Assembly: GCF_949298305.1 (NCBI RefSeq)
Contig: NZ_CASFWU010000107.1
Location: forward strand, 1-8,548
Length of the DNA stretch: 8,548 bases
Direction: 5' to 3'
DNA from: an uncultured Bacteroides sp.
Lineage (GTDB): Bacteria > Bacteroidota > Bacteroidia > Bacteroidales > Bacteroidaceae
Part shown: positions 1-6,565 of the stretch, piece after piece
How positions within the stretch are numbered: the first letter of the stretch is position 1
How the letters are laid out: every line of letters starts with the position of its first letter
The notes under the pieces: generated by a model
What the model saw: the letters and a program-made list of their open reading frames with translations, nothing else
The model's database searches: none
What the model was told of the DNA's origin: nothing
Made by a program: the position numbers and the translations under genes

Positions 1-2
1 AG

Positions 3-1232
3 GACATAAACATGTGGAAGCGAAGAACGGAAGGTTCTCCGCAGGGAATACTCGTGGATATTCTCACTATGTTGAGAGTGTTATCCAAAACTCAGGTTAA
101 AAAAGAAAGTTCTAGTAATGATCCTTTTACAAAACCTCAAAATTCAATAAAAGTTTTGACTTTCCCCATAGGCTCAATAAACACCAAATTGCCTGATGGT
201 GTGTACCCCAAAGGAACATATGGTACAATTAAATTCCCAAATGAATTATTAAATGATTTAGTTATAACCAACGGCGTTAATTCAAACGAAGTTAGTTTCA
301 GCAATAAATTCATCTGGATTCAAGAAACACTTAATGAAAATTTAAGTAAAGGGTTAAAAGTAGATTTAAGCAAACAGCTTGTTTTGTCTTACAAAAAGGC
401 CGATTATAATCCAGAATGTCCTCCCAATTTAATAGACATTCAAGTTGGTGTAACTACTACAGAAGAAGCTGGTAAAGAATTAGAAAAATTAATGCATGGG
501 AACGTATTTGAATATCCTAAAGATGTATCATTAATAAAATATCTTTTAAAATTTAAGAATCAACCAGATGCTGTGGTTCTTGATTTCTTTAGCGGTTCTG
601 CAACAACAGCCCATGCTGTTATGCAACTCAACGCAGAAGATAATGGTAATCGCAAATATATCATGGTTCAACTCCCGGAAGAAACGCCAGAAGACAGCGA
701 AGCCCGTAAAGCAGGTTATCACACCATTCCGCAAATAGCCAAAGAACGCATCCGCCGTGCCGGAAAAAAAATCAAGGAAGAATCTCCCTTAACTACCCAA
801 AACCTTGATACCGGTTTCCGTGTATTCCGCTTGGCAGACAGTAATTTTGAGGAGGTAAAGAAAGCTCCGGGAGAATACAACCAGGCGCAACTTGACCTTT
901 TCCTTAATAACGTAAAGAGCGACCGTACAGACCTCGACCTGCTGTTTGGAGCCATGCTCAGTTGGGGCGTACAACTCTCCTTACCTATGAGCAGTGAAGA
1001 AGTGGATGGTAAAATGATTTATACCGTAAACGAGGGCGACCTGGTGGCCTGCTTTGCCGAGGACATCACAGAAAATATCGTAAAAGCCATGGCCGCAAAG
1101 CAACCCCTCCGCGTGTTGTTCCGCGACAGTTGCTTTACCCGTGACGATGCCAAAATCAATGTGTTCGAGACCCTGAAACAATTGCTCGACTGGAGCGAAG
1201 AAGAAGCGATGAAGAATATCAAGGTTATCTAA
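3..1232 (+). CDS. mod: Type III restriction-modification methyltransferase (Mod), 3' part only
   Basis: This is the C-terminal part of a beta-class adenine-N6 DNA methyltransferase, the modification and recognition subunit of a type III system. Numbering from the ATG at 12 (406 residues), the AdoMet-binding motif LDFFSGSATT lies at 190-199, followed by NRKYIMVQLPEE and IPQIAKERIRRAG (239-251), as in type III Mod proteins. Residues 1 to about 185 correspond to the end of the target-recognition region. The catalytic DPPY motif precedes the AdoMet motif in this class and is absent, so the gene must begin left of the window and the ATG at 12 is internal. The frame is open to the left edge. Bases 2-97 also read well in another frame, so a frameshift near 80-97 is possible. 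The recognition region is clearly A+T-richer than the conserved C-terminus. The gene is followed after 16 bases by the nuclease gene and then res. The family call is firm; the first 30 codons are uncertain. Confidence 0.93.
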   Translation, partial: DINMWKRRTEGSPQGILVDILTMLRVLSKTQVKKESSSNDPFTKPQNSIKVLTFPIGSINTKLPDGVYPKGTYGTIKFPNELLNDLVITNGVNSNEVSFSNKFIWIQETLNENLSKGLKVDLSKQLVLSYKKADYNPECPPNLIDIQVGVTTTEEAGKELEKLMHGNVFEYPKDVSLIKYLLKFKNQPDAVVLDFFSGSATTAHAVMQLNAEDNGNRKYIMVQLPEETPEDSEARKAGYHTIPQIAKERIRRAGKKIKEESPLTTQNLDTGFRVFRLADSNFEEVKKAPGEYNQAQLDLFLNNVKSDRTDLDLLFGAMLSWGVQLSLPMSSEEVDGKMIYTVNEGDLVACFAEDITENIVKAMAAKQPLRVLFRDSCFTRDDAKINVFETLKQLLDWSEEEAMKNIKVI

Positions 1233-1248
1233 GATAATAAAACAACTC

Positions 1249-2289
1249 ATGAAAGGAAATCAACATAACATGCTTCAAGGCAGCCCGCAAAGTAAGGGTC
1301 TTAGCTTGGTTGATGAAATACGTGAAATAATAGAGAAAGGCCGGAAAGAAGCCTATGCGGCAGCCAATCAGGCAGTCATTGCAACGTATTGGAATATCGG
1401 GCGGCGTATTGTGGAAGAGGAGCAATCGGGAAATGCACGTGCAGATTATGGAAAGCAACTTATCAATCAGCTCGCCGACAAATTGTCCATAGAATATGGC
1501 AACAACTATACTGCAAGAAGATTAAGGGATTACAGACAATTCTATCTGTGCTTCAGAGATTTACAGATTTGGCACTCGCGAGTGCCAAATCTTACATGGA
1601 CACATTTCCGGCGTATCATGGCTGTGCCACAAGAAGAAGCCAGACAATGGTATGCCAATGAGGCATCAAAAGAAATGTGGAGTGTGCGTACACTGGACAG
1701 GAATATTTCTACCCAATATTATGGAAGGCTGTGTGCCGCCAAGCGTGAAGGAAAGATGTTGCCTGTTCCAGAAAAGAGAGATAATGATCCGATGGAATAT
1801 ATCAAAAGTCCGGCAGTGGCAGAATTCCTTGGATTCAGGCGGGACACTGATTATTCTGAAAGCAGGCTGGAACAGGCTTTGATAGACAATCTGGAGCATT
1901 TCATCATGGAACTGGGACGTGGGTTTGCCTTTGTGGAAAGACAAAAACATATTGTGACACAGACAGATGAGTTTTATGTGGACCTGGTATTCTACAATTT
2001 CAAGATGAAGCGATTCGTTTTGTTTGAGCTGAAAACCCATAAACTGACGCATGCAGACGTGGGACAACTGGATATGTATGTACGGATGTATGACGACCTG
2101 ATAAAGGATGATTCGGATAATCCAACGATAGGTGTGTTGCTTTGTACGGATACGGATACGACGATTGCCAAGTATTCGGTACTGCATAACAGCGAACAGT
2201 TGTTTGCCTCAAAATACATGGCTTACATGCCTACCGAAGAAGAATTGCGCAGGGAAATAGAAGAACAGAAACGATTCTTTATCGAATAA
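1249..2289 (+). CDS. DUF1016/YhcG-type PD-(D/E)XK nuclease family protein
   Basis: This 346-residue protein has the two-part layout of the DUF1016 (YhcG) family. The N-terminal part (about 15-160) contains VDEIREIIEKGRKEAYAAAN, YWNIGRRIVEEEQ and PNLTWTHFRRIM. The C-terminal part (about 180-340) is a PD-(D/E)XK-like nuclease fold. Candidate active-site residues are D245 in FYVDLVFYN, E260 and K262 in FELK, and Q273 in GQLDMYV, preceded by an acidic helix (ESRLEQALIDNLEHF). Length is typical of the family. The start at 1249 is 16 bases after the mod stop; a second ATG at 1270 is a possible alternative. It lies between mod and res, so it is probably co-expressed with them, perhaps as an accessory nuclease or a specificity or regulatory partner. 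The precise biochemical role of the family in such operons is not settled, so the function here is inference. The coding sequence contains a perfect 28-bp palindrome. Confidence 0.9.
   Translation: MKGNQHNMLQGSPQSKGLSLVDEIREIIEKGRKEAYAAANQAVIATYWNIGRRIVEEEQSGNARADYGKQLINQLADKLSIEYGNNYTARRLRDYRQFYLCFRDLQIWHSRVPNLTWTHFRRIMAVPQEEARQWYANEASKEMWSVRTLDRNISTQYYGRLCAAKREGKMLPVPEKRDNDPMEYIKSPAVAEFLGFRRDTDYSESRLEQALIDNLEHFIMELGRGFAFVERQKHIVTQTDEFYVDLVFYNFKMKRFVLFELKTHKLTHADVGQLDMYVRMYDDLIKDDSDNPTIGVLLCTDTDTTIAKYSVLHNSEQLFASKYMAYMPTEEELRREIEEQKRFFIE
1565..1592. repeat. Perfect 28-bp intragenic palindrome
   Basis: The half-site AGATTTGGCACTCG is followed at once by its exact reverse complement, centred between 1578 and 1579 on TCGCGA. 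It is translated as part of QIWHSRVPNL in the N-terminal domain of the DUF1016 protein. As mRNA it could fold into a long hairpin inside the coding region; as DNA it could be a dimer binding site or a recombination hot spot. Confidence 0.9.
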
Positions 2290-2292
2290 TAC

Positions 2293-2302
2293 GGAAAGGG
2301 GG
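2293..2302 (+). promoter_or_regulatory. Strong ribosome binding site of res
   Basis: The sequence GGAAAGGGGG ends seven bases before the res ATG at 2310. A purine-rich Shine-Dalgarno this strong is unusual for Bacteroidales and supports the chosen start. An out-of-frame ATG at 2305 opens a two-codon reading frame (ATG GAA TGA) whose stop overlaps the res start codon. Confidence 0.7.
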
Positions 2303-2309
2303 ACATGGA

Positions 2310-5300
2310 ATGAAACTGAAATTCAAACACCAACGCTTTCAGGCAGAAGCTGCCAAAAGCGTAACCGATATATTTACCGGCCAGCCATACTGCGACAGCG
2401 CCGACTTCCTGATAGACCAGGGAATACAGAAGAATATGTATGCCGTAACCGGGTTCGGCAACCAGAGATTGATGTTGGACAAAGAGTCGCTGACCGAAAA
2501 CCTGAGACAGATACAAATGGACGGCGGGCTGAAACCCGTGGAATATCTGCAAGGCGACACTTCCAATCCGATGTTCACCATCGAGATGGAAACCGGTACG
2601 GGCAAGACCTATACCTACATCAAAACCATGTATGAGCTGAACAAGCTGTACGGCTGGTGCAAGTTCATCATCGTGGTGCCCAGTATCGCCATCCGCGAAG
2701 GCGTGCAGAAGAGCTTTGAGACCATGCAGGAACATTTCGCCAACGAGTACGGCAAGCGAATACAGTTCTTTGTCTACAACTCCAAGCAGTTGTCCAAGAT
2801 AGACGGCTTTGCCAGCGACAGCGGACTGCACGTGATGATTATCAATACGCAGGCCTTCAACACCTCCATGAACGAGGACAAGAACCAGGAAGGGCGCAGC
2901 GGAGACGCGGCGGCCCGTATCATCTTCTCCAAACGGGATGAGTTTGGCAGCCGCAGACCGATTGACATTCTGGCCCAAACTCACCCGATTCTGATTATCG
3001 ACGAACCCCAGAGCGTATTGGGCGCCAGCAGAGACAACGCCACCCGGAAAGGGATAGCCAAGTTCCATCCGCTGTTTACACTGCTGTACAGTGCCACTCA
3101 CCGAAAAGACGATGTTTACAACATGGTGTACCGGCTGGATGCCATGGATGCCTACAACCGGAAGCTGGTGAAGAAAATCGAAGTGAAAGGCATTTCGCAG
3201 CTGGGCAGCACCGCCACAAACGGCTTTGTCTATCTGGATGGAATAGTCATCGGAAAAGGAAATCCACAGGCCCGTATCTCGTTTGATGTAAAGACAGCCA
3301 ACGGCTTCAAACAGACAACCCGGCTGGCAGACGAAGGATTCAATCTGCACGAACAAAGCGGCGGGTTGGCCGAATATGACAACCATTTCATTATAGAGCG
3401 AATAGACGGTATAGACGGAAGTGTGCGCTTCTTGAACGGCATCACCCTCCATGAAGGCGACGCCATCGGAAAAGTGAACGAGGATGTATTACGCCGTATC
3501 CAGATTCGTGAAACTATCCGTACACATATTGAAAGGGAAAGAGACTTGTTTGCCAAAGGCATCAAAGTGCTTTCACTCTTCTTCATAGACCACGTCAACA
3601 GCTACCGCATCTACGAAAAGGACGGCACGAGCAATGGAAAATTCGCTGACATGTTTGAAGAAGAATACCGGAATGTGCTCCAGGAAATGCAGCCCTGTTT
3701 TTCGGACGAGACTTATATGCGTTATCTGAACAGATTCCCGGCAGAAAAGGTACACCAGGGATATTTCTCACAAGACAAAAAAGGAACCGCAGTAGACTCC
3801 AAGGAGAAAGAGGGAGAAAATGAAATCCGTGCCTATGACCTGATTATGAAAAACAAAGAACGACTGCTCAGCCTGGAAGAGCCCGTGCGGTTTATTTTCT
3901 CTCATTCAGCCTTGAAGGAAGGCTGGGATAACCCGAATGTGTTCCAAATCTGTACGTTGAAAGATACCGGCAACGAAATCAAAAAACGCCAGGAAGTGGG
4001 ACGAGGTATGCGCCTCTGCGTAAACAAAGACGGTGAACGCCAGGACCAAGACGTATTGGGCGACGGCGTATTCGACGTAAACATCCTGACCGTCATAGCC
4101 AGTGAGAGCTACGAACACTTCAGCAAGCAGCTCCAGGCTGAGCTTGCCGCCGACGTGGCAGACCGCCCCATACTGGTTACCGCCCATCTCTTTGAAGACA
4201 TAATAATGGTGTCTGCCGAGGGAAAAGCAATCAAGGTTAACAGAGAATTGGCGTGCGAAATCCACGAGGAGCTTATCGCCAACGGGTATGTAAAGAAAGG
4301 GAAACTGACCGAAAAATACTTCAATGACAAGAAAGCGGGAACCATTGATTTGGGAGAAGAACTGAATCCGGTCAAAACGGATATTATCAGCCGACTGGAT
4401 ACCGTATTCAACCCTGACCGGATGATGCCGGACAATGCCCGTAAGCCCAGAACGTCCACATTCAGGGAGGAACTTTTCAAAGAAAAGTTTACCGGAATAT
4501 GGAATCGCATCAATGTAAAGACATTCTACAAAGTGGATTTCAGTACGGACGAACTGATAAAGAAAGCCATTGAAAGCATCGACAAACGGCTGAGTGTTAC
4601 GGAAATACGCATTGTAATAGAAGGAGGGACACTGGAAAACATCCGTGACAAGGAATCCCTGCAGGCCGGAGCCGCCATGACAACCGGAAAGACACGCACC
4701 ATCCGCGTGACAGAAGCCGTAGGCAACAGCGTGCGCTATGACCTGATTGGCGATTTGGTCGCCGCAACCGGACTGACCAGAAGAACCATTGTAGAAATAT
4801 TGAAAGGAATCATGCCGGCTACATTCGCCCAGTTCAAGATGAACCCGGAAGAATTCATCATCAAAACCGCAAATATCATCAATGACGCCAAGGCCATGGC
4901 TGTCATCCAGAAAATAACATACGAACGCAGCAACAAAACCTACGATGTGGACATCTTCACAGAGAGCACCCTGCGCGGCAAGCTGGGTGTGAATGCCATA
5001 GAGAGCGCCAAATCCCTGTACGACATTGTCGTCGTGGACAGTCAAGGAGTGGAAAAGAATTTTGCAGAAGCACTGGAACGTGAAGATATCGTAGAGGTAT
5101 ATACCAAACTGCCCCGCGGATTCTACATCAACACCCCGATGGGGCACTATAACCCGGACTGGGCAATTGTATTCAAGGAAGGTAGCGTGAAACATATCTA
5201 TTTCATTGCTGAAACCAAAGGCAATGACTGGCAGGAATCACAATTCAGAGGCGCTGAAGACGCAAAAATAGAATGCGCCCGACGCCATTTTGCCGCCATC

Positions 5301-5369
5301 AGTGATTGCAAGGTAAAGTATGGGGTAGCAAAAGATTATCAGACATTGTATAACCTGGTGACCCAATAG
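2310..5369 (+). CDS. res: Type III restriction endonuclease subunit Res (helicase-nuclease)
   Basis: This 1019-residue protein is the ATP-dependent DNA translocase and nuclease subunit of a type III system. Superfamily 2 helicase motifs appear in order: Walker A METGTGKT (93-100, K99), a DEPQ box in LIIDEPQSVLG (231-234), SATH (261-264), FSHSALKEGWDNPN (530-543) and QEVGRGMR (561-568). The C-terminal PD-(D/E)XK nuclease site is visible as NPDW (D950) and AETKG (E968, K970). Length matches the family, and no frameshift or missing key residue is seen. The start at 2310 has a strong ribosome binding site and follows the DUF1016 gene by 20 bases. In characterised type III enzymes, Res needs Mod for site recognition and cuts some 25 bp away from an unmethylated site when two sites are suitably oriented. 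The long antiparallel open frames across this gene are shadows. Confidence 0.97.
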   Translation: MKLKFKHQRFQAEAAKSVTDIFTGQPYCDSADFLIDQGIQKNMYAVTGFGNQRLMLDKESLTENLRQIQMDGGLKPVEYLQGDTSNPMFTIEMETGTGKTYTYIKTMYELNKLYGWCKFIIVVPSIAIREGVQKSFETMQEHFANEYGKRIQFFVYNSKQLSKIDGFASDSGLHVMIINTQAFNTSMNEDKNQEGRSGDAAARIIFSKRDEFGSRRPIDILAQTHPILIIDEPQSVLGASRDNATRKGIAKFHPLFTLLYSATHRKDDVYNMVYRLDAMDAYNRKLVKKIEVKGISQLGSTATNGFVYLDGIVIGKGNPQARISFDVKTANGFKQTTRLADEGFNLHEQSGGLAEYDNHFIIERIDGIDGSVRFLNGITLHEGDAIGKVNEDVLRRIQIRETIRTHIERERDLFAKGIKVLSLFFIDHVNSYRIYEKDGTSNGKFADMFEEEYRNVLQEMQPCFSDETYMRYLNRFPAEKVHQGYFSQDKKGTAVDSKEKEGENEIRAYDLIMKNKERLLSLEEPVRFIFSHSALKEGWDNPNVFQICTLKDTGNEIKKRQEVGRGMRLCVNKDGERQDQDVLGDGVFDVNILTVIASESYEHFSKQLQAELAADVADRPILVTAHLFEDIIMVSAEGKAIKVNRELACEIHEELIANGYVKKGKLTEKYFNDKKAGTIDLGEELNPVKTDIISRLDTVFNPDRMMPDNARKPRTSTFREELFKEKFTGIWNRINVKTFYKVDFSTDELIKKAIESIDKRLSVTEIRIVIEGGTLENIRDKESLQAGAAMTTGKTRTIRVTEAVGNSVRYDLIGDLVAATGLTRRTIVEILKGIMPATFAQFKMNPEEFIIKTANIINDAKAMAVIQKITYERSNKTYDVDIFTESTLRGKLGVNAIESAKSLYDIVVVDSQGVEKNFAEALEREDIVEVYTKLPRGFYINTPMGHYNPDWAIVFKEGSVKHIYFIAETKGNDWQESQFRGAEDAKIECARRHFAAISDCKVKYGVAKDYQTLYNLVTQ

Positions 5370-5376
5370 AGGGTGA

Positions 5377-5392
5377 AAGCGGGTCTCCGCTT
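5377..5392 (+). terminator. Short hairpin just after res, possible terminator
   Basis: AAGCGG and CCGCTT form a perfect 6-bp stem with the loop GTCT, eight bases after the res stop codon. Only a weak T-rich stretch follows (GACATATTTCT), so efficient intrinsic termination is doubtful. It may instead be the first member of the inverted-repeat cluster that follows. Confidence 0.35.
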
Positions 5393-5498
5393 GACATATT
5401 TCTACCATCTCCGTTTCACGCTGTCATGCCTTACCTTCTTCACTGAAACAGAGTAAGATGAGGTGAACCTTATGGTTTCACACGGTGAAGGAAAAAGT

Positions 5499-5550
5499 TG
5501 CTTGCACGGTCTGCGGTGGACACTTGCATCCACCGCAGACCGTGCAAGCA
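5499..5550. repeat. Perfect inverted repeat, 22-bp stem with 8-base loop
   Basis: The left arm (5499-5520) begins TGCTTGCACGG and ends GCGGTGGA. The right arm (5529-5550) is its exact reverse complement. The loop is CACTTGCA. There is no T-run on either side, so it is not a simple terminator. The perfect pairing implies recent origin or maintenance by selection. Confidence 0.92.
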
Positions 5551-5576
5551 TCCTGCATCCGGAATGCAAGCATCCT
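5543..5576. repeat. 12-bp direct repeat next to the large hairpin
   Basis: TGCAAGCATCCT occurs at 5543-5554, overlapping the right arm of the hairpin, and again at 5565-5576. The bases between contain a near-palindrome around TGCATCCGGAATGCA. Immediately downstream, TCCGC AAA GCGGA (5576-5588) forms a small stem. The block reads as a compound repeat element. Confidence 0.7.
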
Positions 5577-5759
5577 CCGCAAAGCGGACATCCATCTTGT
5601 GTTTTCGAGTACTTACCTCTAATTCAGCAAAACGACCACTCTGTATGCACGAGGTACCTGAGCTCTGAATCCAAGAATCAGGAATTAACACTTCACAACC
5701 TGCCACGCCTCCAATCCTTCACAGCATCCTTCTTTTTATGAAGCATTTGCGGTGAAACT

Positions 5760-6155
5760 TCACCCGGCAAACCTCTGTACAATCAGGTTGTGTACGTGTT
5801 CTATTAACCTTTCACTATCCTCAGAGCCAGCAACCGGCCACACAGACAGAATACCCATATTTCACCCGCCAACTATGGACTTGAGAGAAATAAAGTGCCA
5901 CTTTAGGATGCCTAAAGTAGGTGTTTAGAAGCAGCAAACAACTACATATAGGTAAATCAGATTACAGCGGGCAACACCACCTTGCATTCGCTTGCTATCT
6001 TCAGTCTTGCCGTCAAGCTCACACTCTGTATAATAAGGCTTCAAAAAATCAATATAGATAAACTATTTCACAAAAGCCTGTTTTACCGGACCTCTGTAGT
6101 CCACATCAAAATGCTGTTCTACAATACCGTCAATCGGAAACACTTTTGGCTCCAA
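5760..6155 (-). pseudogene. Possible decayed gene, family not recognised
   Basis: One minus-strand frame here keeps protein-like stretches interrupted by stops. Codons from 6155 down to 5925 read LEPKVFPIDGIVEQHFDVDY and onward, including FIYIDFLKPYYTECELDGK, with a single internal TAG at 6065-6063 and a strong excess of codons beginning with G. The same frame reopens at an ATG at 5858 for 32 residues (MGILSVWPVAGSEDSERLIE onward) and stops at 5760. Further upstream to about 6340 the frame has more stops but still protein-like pieces. A promoter-like box lies at 6349-6356 on the same strand. Stop density over the whole region is not far below chance, so this is a tentative call. The plus-strand open frame over the same bases has a TTG start, almost no acidic residues, and looks like its shadow. 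Confidence 0.3.
5892..5918. repeat. Two overlapping, mutually exclusive inverted repeats
   Basis: AAAGTG C CACTTT (5892-5904) overlaps ACTTTAGG ATG CCTAAAGT (5900-5918), a perfect 8-bp stem with a 3-base loop. They share bases 5900-5904, so only one can form at a time. No T-run follows. Function unknown. Confidence 0.6.
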
Positions 6156-6348
6156 TTAGCCTAACGACATCACGCAAAGTACCGTTTCATTTAGCCATAA
6201 ATCTATCTTGACATGGTTTTCTTAAACAGCAGTGGCTGGGTACATATAAACAGACTTATACAAATCAAACTCCAGCTACAGTCAGATATAAGACACAGAA
6301 TATTCCGAACCGTTCAAATACTTAAGCCACACGTTAACTGTTTGTGAC

Positions 6349-6356
6349 CAAAGTTA
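6349..6356 (-). promoter_or_regulatory. Bacteroides-type -7 box, minus strand
   Basis: On the minus strand this reads TAACTTTG, a match to TAnnTTTG. The expected -33 element some 20 bases upstream is poor (TCTG at best). Transcription would run toward lower coordinates, into the decayed minus-strand frame ending near 5760. Confidence 0.35.
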
Positions 6357-6417
6357 TGGACACTGAATATGTTTTATCAGAATATAAATGTTTTAAGTTT
6401 CGCAATTTCATTAATAG

Positions 6418-6449
6418 GTTGTAGTTAATGAGTTAAGCCAATAACTTTG
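6418..6449 (+). promoter_or_regulatory. Bacteroides-type promoter, plus strand
   Basis: GTTG (6418-6421) and TAACTTTG (6442-6449) are separated by 20 bases, a good fit to the TTTG / TAnnTTTG consensus. Transcription would begin near 6456 and run into the 3' end of the oppositely oriented hydrolase gene. There is no plus-strand gene immediately downstream, so it may drive an antisense RNA or be left over from a lost gene. Confidence 0.45.
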
Positions 6450-6565
6450 TAAAAAAAGAATGCCGGGCACACACTTGAGCTGTCGGTTTAACTCCTAAGC
6501 CTGCCCAAGCGGGCGATAACTTCTTCTACCCTCTTTAAATCCTGCAAGTTTGGCTTCGCCGATTC

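Larger units (their letters stand above)
5371..5866. repeat. Cluster of dispersed GTGAA / TTCAC inverted motifs
   Basis: This non-coding stretch repeats a short motif in both orientations: GGGTGAAAGCGG (5371), CCGTTTCACGC (5411), GGTTTCACACGGTGAAGG (about 5474-5491), GGTGAAACTTCACC (5751-5764) and TTTCACCCGCC (about 5860). The copy at 5751-5764 is almost a perfect palindrome. The pattern resembles small intergenic repeat units (REP-like). The short open frames on both strands here look like translated repeats rather than genes. Confidence 0.45.

Noticed and set aside
1..1232. Phase-variable simple repeats in mod, as in known phasevarions
   Set aside because: No tandem tetra- or pentanucleotide tract is visible; only short A runs (87-90 and 99-104). 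The missing 5' part of the gene could still hold one.
1666..2187. 173-codon minus-strand frame opposite the DUF1016 gene
   Set aside because: Shadow of a well-supported gene; no motif, no promoter box and no start signal.
2223..3452. 409-codon open frame on the minus strand across the 5' part of res
   Set aside because: Antiparallel shadow of res: the plus-strand frame carries all helicase motifs, and the minus-strand translation has no recognisable domain.
3906..5195. 429-codon open frame on the minus strand across the 3' part of res
   Set aside because: Same reason: it mirrors the res codons, and its His/Phe/Tyr-rich composition is typical of an antisense shadow.
5499..5588. CRISPR array
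   Set aside because: Repeats are inverted and short, with no regular repeat-spacer pattern and no cas gene.
5463..5741. Short open frames on both strands (92 and 78 codons) over the large hairpin
   Set aside because: Both translate the same inverted repeat (CLHGLRW in each strand) and low-complexity spacer; they exist because of the palindrome.
5982..6164. 60-codon plus-strand frame
   Set aside because: TTG start without a ribosome binding site, almost no acidic residues, and it mirrors the more protein-like minus-strand frame.
6503..6514. Hairpin GCCC AAGC GGGC as terminator of the hydrolase gene
   Set aside because: Only a 4-bp stem and no U-run follows on the minus strand; the T7 run near 6453-6459 is too far away and lacks a stem.
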